In this document: piece by piece, positions 38,760 through 50,700 of the stretch
Layout of the letters: every line of letters begins with the position of its first letter
How positions within the stretch are numbered: position 1 is the first letter of the stretch
Translations under genes and position numbers: made by a program
The notes under the pieces: model-generated
Seen by the model: only the letters and a program-made list of their open reading frames with translations
What the model was told of the DNA's origin: nothing
Database searches by the model: none
From: Hormiphora californensis
Taxonomy: Eukaryota; Ctenophora; Tentaculata; Cydippida; Pleurobrachiidae
DNA: 64,000 bases
Assembly: GCA_020137815.1 (NCBI GenBank)
Contig: CM035354.1
Span: 7,063,987-7,127,986, forward strand
Direction of reading: 5' to 3'

Positions 38760-41700
38760 CTATTTGAAAAAGTTGGCGATAGTGTCATATATTTGTGGCG
38801 AGCCTTCTCGGGGTGGAGGTGGTTGTCTGGGTTCTATACGTCGCTTTTCCTCTGGGCGCACTGAGAAATATTTATTACAGGGTTCAGAGGAAATGCAGTG
38901 AAATATGATAGGGCGTGAAGGATGCTCAGAAACTCAATTAAATGTGTACAATGTGCCATTTTGGATCACTAACTATAACAGGCTACTGGTTATGTTTTCA
39001 AAATGCAATGCTAAAACAAAGGATGAACAAGTTGTGAAATTGCAAAGCGATAGTAAACTTAACAATTACAAAATTAATTAATTGGGAATTAAAAATGCTA
39101 GTATAGTAATTACCTATGTTTTGAATTACAGTAGGCATGAGAGAAGGAGAGGGCGACCTTTTTGAGGGACTTGGCATATGGCCAGGGCCTAAAAAGACAA
39201 TATGATCAAGTACATTAATAGAAAGATTTTAAACTGGATTTTTAATCAACTACCCGATTTTTGATCAAGTTTCGATAAACTATTTCAAATTTTACGTTTT
39301 AGCTATCTTCGGTATCCACAATTATAGAAAGATCTGGTTGAAATATATCTATACTTACTTGGTGGCACATCAACTATCATGGGGCCAGGTCGACCACGTC
39401 GGGCCCGGACATTACAGGCGATGGAGAGGATAATGATGACGACAATCAACAAGGAGAGCAGAATACATACAACCAGGAGAACAGGGAAGGGAATCTCTGA
39501 AGGGGGAATGTGGTTATACGGTTGTGTCAAGGTTTTTAGGATACGTTCCATTGGTCTATTATGATAATAAACGATGGCTATTATAATCCAGGGATTACTG
39601 TCTATCAATTGCTACACCTATAGCTAATCTGCCAATAACTTACTCTCGCAGGGTGCGAAATCTATTTTAGACATCATTTCATCTCCATCCCCATGACACT
39701 GGTACATCTCCCAGGACGTCTGCATCTTCGTTTCATAGCCCTCTGCACAGGTGATATTCAGCATTTGACGGTGGTCAGCGGTGGTCAGCTTGCCCAGCGA
39801 CTCCGGGATGAGGTTCTTGTCCGTCATTGATTGGGCTGTGTTCATGGTAACATCACATGTCCCTGTAATCATGGTAAAAATTAGAACAAGAAACGTGACA
39901 ACATGGAGTGACTAGGAATTCATGGGGTACATCATCAATAATCAAGAAGATAAAATACCATTAGAGAAATCATATTTTACTTGGTAATTAGGTTTTCCAG
40001 ATAACTTACTGTAGCATAGAGGAGGGAACACAGTGGATCCATCACACTTGAAGGTATTGGGAGCCCCGAACTCCACAGAATATCCATCTTCACAGTACAG
40101 GGTAATAGTCGTCCCACTAGTCAGCCGGGAATTAGTCGGGGGTATCATTCCACTGTGGGGAGGCGTTGTCGGGACAACACAGTAATCCGAGGTACAATTG
40201 CTTGCGGATGTAGACCCCGTTGCTAGGGTACTCTTCCCGGTGGCACACTGCGAACACCCTGAGGTTCCCTTAGAGTCACTGTAGTAACCCAGCTGGCAGA
40301 TCTGACACTCGTAACTTCCACTCAGAGAAACCATCCCGTAACCTGTACTACACTGCAGACAGGTACCATTGACCTCTTGGGAGCCGCTAGCACAGCTAAC
40401 TGTTGTTGCGGAACTACTCCCACTTTGGCTGAGGGTCGTTGATCGCTTCCGTCTGCTACTCTTTGCATCGAATGTAATGTATATACCGTCTTCTACAGAA
40501 TCAACAGCGCTGGTAAGGATGGTAGAGTCACTGAGAAGAGACACTTGGTTGAGTGTGAATGTCACGGTGAGGGTGGTGCCGCTCAAGGTACACGCGGCAG
40601 CGGGGGAACTGGCCACCTCGCAGACTCCACTGCTCATACAACTGACAGCGTTATTCAACTTGAGAGCGGTGATAACAGCAGACTCGATATCAGAGGGGCA
40701 CTGCACAGCAGAGGAAGTGAAGGTGAGGGTGAAGGCAACGGATCGGGCAGTCGCAGCAACATCGGCTGGGGGAGGGGAGTTTTATAAGTTTCAATACTAC
40801 AAGAACCTCTAAAGAGTTTACTGCTTGGTTCATATTGGCGATATTTGGAAAATACTGCTGAAAATCCCCCGGCATAGCTAAGATTATTCCATCACACATA
40901 CCTGAGCAGACTGGTGCAGTTCCATCGGGGTTATCCGAGGTTACGATGGACCATGTTTTGGTGTTGGTGTTACACGAGTAGGTTGTGTCATCTCCCTGTA
41001 GTGTATACCCACTATCACACACGTACTTGGCAGTCGTGGAGGTTAGATAGCTGATATAGCCATTATCGGTATCAGGGAGGTCCCCACACACCGAGGTAGT
41101 ACCTGGAGTTGTTTAGTTTAGTTAGAGACATATATTACACACATATTATACAGGTAGTTTCTGTATAATATAGAATAAAGTATAGAAACTATAAAATACC
41201 ATTACTGTAGTCGTAAATAATGTATTTAAATTCGAACAAATGTGCTTACTTTTACACATTCAATAAAGGTGTAATTATAACTTACTCTTGCTCACACACG
41301 TCGGCGTGGTATCTATAGAGAAATTCCCGCCGAATCGACACTGGACATTAAATGAACCACTGGCGTAGTACCCATCAGCACAGGAGAGCTTTGCGTAAGA
41401 TAGGAAGTCTACTTTAGTGGTGGTATCCCAGGTTCCCTGTGACACATCCGGCAGATCCGATGCTTTACAGTATTCTGCGGGATAAAGTCGAGGGTGATGT
41501 TTTTGAAAGGGGGGGGGTGTCGTGCCTTACAACGGTATACAGTATTCTGTGAGAAAAACGACGAGGATAAAGGTCAAAAGCAAAGCAGATCGACTCATCA
41601 TCACAGCGAAAATTCATCTTGTATTAAAACATGTGCTTCTGATCTACTCACCATAAACAAAGAGAGTTTTAGATCGTTTTGTCGGGGTGCTGAAGGTCGT

Positions 41701-44700
41701 CCAGGTCAGAGTCAATTCAAATTTCCCCGTTACTTTGTCTGCTTCAGGTACCACATAACTATAAGGAATGGTTCCGTCCGATGCCTCTGTCCCCGCGGAG
41801 AAAACCACAGTTTTGGAGGTCCCTGTACTTGAGGGAGTGAAGGTGGCGGTCGCCGTGGCAACGCCTGACGCTTTGTACACCTAGAAGTAAGCAGTGTTAC
41901 CACGGTAATAACATTGAGTTGTGTTACAATGTTGTGGTAGTTACATTAAAAGTGACGGTGTAGTTTTCACTATACATTCCAGCTGTCTGATCGGACTCAA
42001 TATAATCCCCACTATAGCCAGTCACTGCAATAGACTTAACATCTGAAAAAGTGTCACCTTGAGATATAGGATTTATCGTGACTATTAGAAGTGCATAATA
42101 AGTCACTTACTAAGTGAGGTTAAATGAAGTATGAACGTTTGTAGACTGGCGCGTTATCAAGTTGGCTGTCGCCAGCGCGAGCTGGGGACAGCCAACTGGA
42201 GTTTAATCGCCCGGCAGGGCGATTAAACTGGTTTAAATCCCGACGCCGATCCCGAGGCGCCAGCCGAGGGTGAGGGGGAGGTGATTTAAACCTATAACGC
42301 GATAGGCTAACAAACGTTCATATTTTATGAAACCCGATAGTAATTACACACAAATAAGAGACACAACACAAGGTGAAACACACTAGGACTGCTGGCAATT
42401 AGTCAACAGACACCGTGAAAATGTGTGTAGACTTAGTGTCTACTGTTCCTAACATGTTTGAGAAAGAGAGAGAAAGATTAGGGGCAATACACACTGTCAG
42501 AGGTAGTGAACAGTAAAAGAGACAATGAGAGAGAGAAATGAATGGAATGTGATTCTTTTCACTCCTTATGAGAGAGATAACATTGAAACGTGTTGCAGAC
42601 ATGTTTCCCCTTTCTTTTGTTGACAGAACTGTGTGTTTACACACATTTTCAATACTTAGAATTTTACACGCATGTTATTCAAATGAAGAGAAACGCGTGA
42701 AAGAGGGAACTGGTCTGTCAAACTGCGAGGAGGGTGTTAAATCTCCCAGCTGGCGGTTATCATGTGCGCGCAAATTCTTCAGACGACTGATAAATCAACT
42801 ATCGGGTTTCATAAGTAGATAATAGTAAAAGTAGAGTTATTGTAAAATTGTAGTAAGTATGATTCGACTTCGTAAGGTGATCGGTAAAGCATGCATCTCG
42901 GTAGTTACATACCAGCGGTGTAGACTTTAGCGGAAATTGATGTTACATTCACATCAGTTTCATCTGGAATAACAACCAAACAAGAGTAACTTTTATACGC
43001 TACATCTATATCTCCCTTGAAATTGATTACACTTTTATACTTCTTCGTGCCTGCAGAAGAGATATTACTTTATGCTTCACCAGTACACAATACACATGAA
43101 AGATCGAACGGACAATTAGAAGGCACCATTTATACAGATGCTGTGTGTGATGGAACATACCACTGACAGTTCCTGCACTGTTAGTAAGGGTCGGTGTTTC
43201 GGTGACTTTAACCCCTGTTGAGTTATACCAATCGATGGTTGTAATGGTAAGAGAGGTGTCTGTCGTCTCGCAGGTTAACTTCCCGTTTGTTGAGACATCT
43301 GTAGCAATGTCACTAGGTTCCGTTCCAATATCTGAAGGGTTTGGATTAAAATATAACTATAGAATATTATATCTGGATATTGATGTATAATGCATTATAC
43401 TGCTGTAGACTTCACCAACTCACTTCATACACACACACACACATGACCTGTACGACAGGTTATAGCCAGCTGCAGCGCCTGGTATTCACTAGGTTGTGTG
43501 AATGTAATCTTACCGATAACATAGAGGCTTGAGCCAATCAGGTGATATGGACGTGTAGCACACTTTAGCTCCTCTGTAGAAGTCTCTGCCGTGACGTGAA
43601 GAACTCAATTTAATCCGTCACCTTGTTCTCAAATGCAACCCTGGTGTCACTGAAACACGTCAGAGTTCGCTAGAGTTCACAAGCCGGTATCCATAACAGG
43701 TTGCAGTTAGATTGTCGGCGGAGCATAGCCAGCACGACACAAACGTCATCACCTATTTGCATAGGTCTTACTCGCCCCAATACAGCCGGATAATCATCGT
43801 CACATGACGTCCTAGCGCATCTCGAAGGTGACTTTACAAGAAAGTGGCAATGTCACGACAGGAATGTAGCAATGTGAGTTATGTAGTGCGTGATCTGATG
43901 CATTCATTGTACACACGATCTTGAGTGTCGCGATTACCACAGTATTTCAAACTTGAGCCATTACTGTGGTCGGTCAGTTATCTCACCTAAATTGTGCTTG
44001 TTTTGCTTCTAGGTGCCCGCCAGCGGGGTCTATAGAACACAACTCCCTCCCTTACGTGCAGATATACCTGTAAACCCCTCGCTGACGCTCGGGATTTACA
44101 GGGCTGTAACGCACGGGTCCCTTCGGGACCCGTGCATTACAGCTCAATAGACGCACTGCTCTGCAGTGCGTCTATTGAATAGATGCCCGCGCGGGAGGGA
44201 GTTATGTACTATATAATGCACTATACTGCAGTAGACTTCACCCAATCACTTCATACACATTACACACACATACACACATCATACAAAAATGACCAAGCCT
44301 GTACGACAGGTTATAGCCAGCTGCAGCGCCTGGTATTCACTAGGTTGTGTGAATGTAATCTTACCGATAACATAGAGGGCTTGAGCCAAATCAGGTGATA
44401 TGGACGTGTAGCTACACTTTAGCTCCTCTGTAGAGGTCTCTGCCGTAACGGTGAAGAACTCAATTTTATCCGTCACCTTATTCTCAAATGCAACCCCTGG
44501 TGTCACTGCAAACACGTCAGAGTTCGCCTCAGAGTTCAGCAGCCGGGTATCTCCATTATACCAGGTCGCAGTAGAGCTTGTCGGTCCGGAGCCATAGCCA
44601 GTACACGACAACACAACGTCATCACCTATCTTTGCATAGGTCTTACTCGCCCCAACTACAGAGCCGGATACATCAGGTGTCACAGTGACCGTCCTAGCAG

Positions 44701-47700
44701 CATCCCCCGTATAGGTGACTTTACAGGAATAAGTGGCAATGTCATCGACAGCGAATGTAGCAATTGTGAGTTTATTTGTTGTTGCGGTGGTATCCTGAAT
44801 GCCATTCTTGTACCACACGATCTTTGAAGTAATGGCGGAATTAACACCACATGTCATTTCAAACTTTGAGCCTATCACTGCTGAGCTCGGGGTCGATGTT
44901 ATCTTCACATCTGGTAAAGATAAGTAAAGCGTTAAATAATAATTATACCTTCTTAGCTGATGCATAGTTCAGCCAACCTAGCTTGCACTATATTTTCAGC
45001 CGGAGGGTTGATTTTTGTACTGCTAAATTGTTCTTGAATTCCTTCACTTACATTTCAATTGGATATTGACAGTTGCAACGAGAGTAGCAGCACTTTTCTT
45101 CCATGTACATGTTGCCTTGTACACGTTGTATTTGGCCTTTAACAGCTTGAATCCTGCCTCGTTGGTGTACGTTGCACTGGAATACTCGTTGGAGGGAGTT
45201 CCATCTGATCCGGAGAGAGTGTTACTGGTGTCCCCGGTCCAGACTATATTCTCACACTCATCTCCGTAAAACTCTACAGCTAATTCATATGGTTCATCCT
45301 CCCAGGCACTTTCAGTCTCGTCCGCAGATGTACCTTGAGTGTACAACTGAAAGAGTACAGGGTTGTTAGACAATAATTGTTAGATAAGTATTATAGGCAT
45401 GGACATTGAACTGTATCTGTATTCGGTTCACACCAGGGGTGCGGTAGGTGACAATTATGTTTTTTATAACACCAATCGACTTCCATTATCTCAGAGTGAT
45501 GATACCGGAAGCCGGCCACTCAAATGATCGAGGAGACCATCTCGGTATTCTCTGTACGTACCATTTCGGGGTCACTGGCTGCATCAGGATAATCATTCTT
45601 GTAGTCAACAGTAAACTTATACTCGGCCGTATCGGAGTATGAAGCATTGAAAGTATACAGGTATTGCGTATCAGCGAGCTCTAAAGTTTCGTTGTGGACA
45701 CTTATTGAGTCGTTAAACAGCTGCAGAACTGGTTTAGTTGACCATGACAGAGAATTAGCAGCGGTCAAGGTGCAGGTTATGGTGACTTTGTCACCCACCT
45801 CTGGGGATTTGTCTGAGATCTTCATCATGGCTGAAAAATGATTGAAATGATCATCATAAATTGAAATTATCATCATAGATCCCTTGTCAAAAACTTCCCT
45901 ACAACCAATACCAAAAATTTTCCTGGACGACAATCTCTAAAACTTTTCTCCTGATAAAGCTTACCTCCTACAGATTTGTAGTTGACAGTAATGGTTTTAT
46001 CTGCCGCCGTACCTCCCTCAATCTTACAAGTGAAGACCTTGGAGGCCGAAGGAGCACTATTAGTGTACTGCATGGTGTAAGTTGCCATATAATTAGCCCA
46101 GGCGGTCTCGGTTGTCTCCGAGTCACCCTTGTTATAGGTCTTCGTACCATCAAACCAAGTAACGGCCGTAGGTTCCGTGCCATACACGGTACACGTCAAT
46201 ACATTTACTGTAGCGTAGGTGTAAAGGTTTGCAGAGGGGACTACGGCTTCGTCAACTTTAAGCTCAACCCCATCACTTGTCACATCACCTAGAGTACCAT
46301 AGGTAACGATGCACTTGTACATCCCACTGGACGCACCCGCTGTCTTGGATACACTAAACTTGGTGGTAGTTGATGTAGTGGTGACTGTCGACCCCTCCGG
46401 TGTGAAACTCACCCCGTTCTTCATCCAACTAAATGAGATGGACCCTGAGGTCAGCGTGTAATCTGTGGCTGTGCAGGTAAACCATACTACTGCAGAACCG
46501 CTGGCATCCGAGGCTAACGTGGCCTCCAGTTCTTCGCTAGCCACAGCACTAATTGTCTGAACGGAGGATTTCTCAACAGTGCTGGCATAGGTCGCCTTGC
46601 AGGTATATCCTGCAGCATCGTAGGGAGTGAGGTCAGTAAGTTTGAGGGTGTCTACCCTTTTGAAGCTAGAGTAAGATCCAGCGGTTATTGTCACGGTGGA
46701 ACCGGCAGTCATCTCAGCGCTACTGGTACCGTTATACCACTTCGTGGCGGACGGCTCATCGCCATAGAAAGTACAGGTAAGTGTCTTAGTTTCTTCATAC
46801 TGTGCAGTAATACTGCTCGCCTCTGACACAGCCCGGACGTATTGGGTCACCTCGCTGGACTCTAGTGTGGCTATCGTTGAAAACTTTACTGAGCACTTGA
46901 AGGCCCCGTTGTCCGTTACCGCGGCTTTAGTCACAGTGTACAACGACTGCCCATTTGTAGGAGCGGATATTTTACTGGCGTCAGTGGTGGTCACATCAGT
47001 GTTGTCTTTCTTCCACGATACTTCAGGGGTGAATGCCGTTATTGTGTTGTAGTCGCAGGTCAGGGTGTATGAGCCATCAGCGTTAATGAAATCCCCACTT
47101 CCGGAGAGTGTCACAGCTGGAAACAGTTGGAGATTAGAAATCTGAAGCATTCTGACAACACAAAAGTGTTTAAAGGTGAATAGTAAGTCAATAGTATTAA
47201 TGAATAGGATCTTCGCATGAAACACATTTGATATAGCTCTCTAGTAACTTACACAATATTTCTACCCGTATCTCCTTGGCACTGGTAGCACCGCCATCAG
47301 TGTAAGTAGCCGTACACGTATACGTTCCCTTGGTGGAGGAGCCGAGTTTTTTAATCGTCAGCTTGCCCACACCATCGGTCTTTGCAATACCATAATCACT
47401 ACCATCGGTAAGTGTAGCACCACTAAACACCCACGCGATGGATGACACCGCATCTCCATAAAATGTACAGGTCAGTGCTGTATCCGTGGAGGCATCTTTT
47501 CCATAAGCAGTCGAGTCTGCCTCCGCTAATCTGACATACTGCTGCTGGGTCTTGGAAGCGGTTCCGAGGGAAGCGAAGGTGACTTCACAGGTGTATACCA
47601 CGTTATTGTCCTTGCTGGCTGATGCCACCACTAGTAGAGATTTTCCAGTTGTTGTGGTAATACCGGAGGTTACAGTGTCCGTGGGGGTCTTCCACGCTAC

Positions 47701-50700
47701 TGACACCCCAGTGGTGACCTCGGTGTTGAACATACAGGTCATTGTGAAGCCACTGAAGGCCTCCACGTAGGTCTTGGAGGTAGTGAGAGAGCTGATACCT
47801 GTGGGAAGAAGATCAATTCGGTAAAAATATTGATTATAATTTGGATGTTCATCACAAATGATCATATTCTGATGGTCATCTAGCAGAATAAAACAAGTAT
47901 TTACAGGGGACATTCCAGTGTCCCCTACTAGGAACCCCCCCCCCCCCCCTACTAGGAAAACCTCGAAAGCTTACCCAGGGGTTTGAGGGTTTGATACGCT
48001 GTGATAGTCGTCTTCCCACTGTCATATGACCCAGTACAGGAGAAATTCCCTGCGTCAGTAAATGCAACTTTAGCAATGGTTAGTGTAGACTTCATTCCCG
48101 AAGCAGCAACCCCTGCTATAGGAGTTAGAAACATCCCGCTTCCAGACAGTACTGTCAGGTGCCTTTCCTCCGTATATACAGTACAGTTTTGCTTCGTTCC
48201 CCACTACCCCATAATTGTAGCTGGTTACAACTTCAACTTTGATGAAGTATTGGCCGAAGTTAGAGCTTGTAACGGGAGTATAGACTGCATCATTGCCATA
48301 TGACATCTGAAAAGAATGAAGTGTTCAGAGAATGTACAACTGTGCAGTTGTATGCACGTCAAAAGGCCAGAAAAGGGGATGATTTACACAGTCAGACCTC
48401 GATTAACCTCACATGGAAGATTCCGATAAAGTCGGACTTTTTGAAGTTGTCGATCCCCGCCCCACCCACCCCTTTTTCTTGGGCGGATTGGTTTGTGCAC
48501 GACACAAAGTAATAAATGTCACACAAACAAGAGTTTGGGGTGACAACTTCAAAAAATCCGATGTTTAATTTTCGAGTTACCTTGCATTTGTAGTCATCAT
48601 GACTATCGTCAGTGTCTCCCTCCGTGATCTTGTACTTCATTGTTCCTGATACAACTCCCGCTGTTAATTTTGTAGAACCTTGGTACCTGGTGTGGTAGTA
48701 TAAATTAAAAATCCTGGCTCAGATATAGGGAGTATATTAAGCCTGGTATATAGTAGGGGCTAGTAGGGCTAGTAGGGGGAGTATAATGAAGGATGTACAA
48801 GTATTTTATATAGCTCCGTAGTTAGTAGAGATTATCATGGCTCATGAAATACGAAGTTCTAGCAAACACCTCACTGGATCTTGAGATATTATCAATCGGC
48901 AGAACGATAATATTCCCGATATATATATATACAATACGTATCCTCTACGTCGTAGAGCAATGTTCACTGAATACAAGCCCCGCTGAACCCCTGTAAAACT
49001 GACCATTCGACGGTGGCGGTGAGTGAACTGGGAGCGTTGTGGTTGCACGTCAATGTGATGGTGTCCTCAGGATCGGCGTACTGCTTTGAAGATGTAACTG
49101 CGGCTAAAAGGAAATATAACGTTAGATTTACAAATACAAAACAAGATTTGTATTTAATTTATATTAGATTGTATGTAAATTCAAATTTTAACATCATTCA
49201 ATTCGAATTTAACAGTTCAGTAAGTACCTGTCAGTATTTTGATGTTGCCGGTACTTTGTTGTGTTTTATCGTCAGCGTAAAGACAGTGACAAGTATAAAC
49301 CAGATCAGTGGCCAAATTAGTCTTCTTCAGGGTTGTTGTTTGAGATTTGGTAACAGGATCATAACCCCCGGCATTAACAACAAATTCTCCTGCGGTTGTC
49401 ACAGCTTGATTTGCTGCATTCTTCCAGGTGATCGTCTTTGTAGCCGCACCGTAGAAGATGCAAGTTATAGTGGCATGCTCCGTGGTTCCCGGTGCTCTAT
49501 AGACTGTCTGAACAGCGCTAACACCATTCTTTTCCCAAGTTTTGGTGGTAGCTGAGAGAAGGTAACTGGAACTGGTGACACCTGTATACTTTGCCCCGCA
49601 CGCGTAGGTGCCAGAATACTCCGCACCAGGCTCCGCTCCCTTTGTGACCATGAAAACTTGGAAAGTACTGGTAGCAGCCTTTTTTTCCGCTGGAGTCACC
49701 TTGACGCCATTGTGGTATACCGCTATTTCAGTCATATCTCCATCATATGTGCAGGTTACTGCTAAACCAGCCGCGTCAGCCGTCACAGCACCGACACCAG
49801 TGGGAGCTGAAATCAAGTGTTATATTTTCTCTCTATAATAATTGTCTTCCTTAATACAACATGACCGATTATATTCCTCATTATATACTATCGAATATTA
49901 TTTGGGACAGTGTTTACTTACATTGTACAGTGACTGTTGCTTCTGTTGTAGTCTTCTCAACGCTATCGGCAAAAGTAACTTTACATATCAGTTTTGCTTG
50001 GCTGGAAACTATTTTAGTATATGTATTCTCCATTTCGTACGAGGAATAACTTCCAACAGCAATAGTCCAGCCGTTCCCGCTACTTGCAGGGGTACCATCT
50101 ACCATAAGCTCAATCTTAGTTGGGTTGTCGCCCGTCATAGCACATGTAACTTTAAAGGCCTCTCCATTCAAAGCTGCAGCATTGGCAGTGTACGACACGC
50201 TCCGAACATAAATTCCCTTCTTTTCACTGGTAAAATCCGTGCCAGGTCCAATGGACAATGTACACTCATAAAGTCCCGTATTGGTATGTGAAGCACTGGC
50301 AACGTGGTATGTCCACGTTCGTAGTCCACTGGAGCACTTTGTCACAGTGATGGCAGTACCGTCCTTGGTGCACACCGGAGTAGCTGAGTTGAGGGCCGGA
50401 ACGTTGAGAGGGTAGGTGAGGATAAAGTATAGTGGATCACCAACGTCAAGATACTGCTCGTAAAGTGATATCTCTGGCTCTGAGAAGGGAGATAGAGATT
50501 TAGAGAGAGAGAAAATCAAATCTTATATTCAAAAGGAATTCCAAATATTATTACACTAGTAGGCCCGTTCGCCCTACGGGCGAATTTCGGGGAAATGGTA
50601 GCTGGATTAGGGAATGCTGACATCACCTGCACCATCCGTTCCTAGCCTATCTCTCACTTTCTCCCTATACTACGTTGTTTTACGCTATGTTGTTGTACGC

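Noticed and set aside
40369-40812. 147-codon plus-strand frame
   Set aside because: It is the shadow of the receptor exon with sushi and CxxC repeats on the minus strand.
44041-44203. tRNA or tRNA-like gene because of the cloverleaf shape
   Set aside because: There is no A or B box, no anticodon-like loop, and the stems are far longer than in tRNA.
48370-48570. Imperfect inverted repeat (TCGGACTTTTTGAAGTTGTC and its mirror)
   Set aside because: Only about 20 bp pair well; it may be an old MITE but is too weak to list as a feature.
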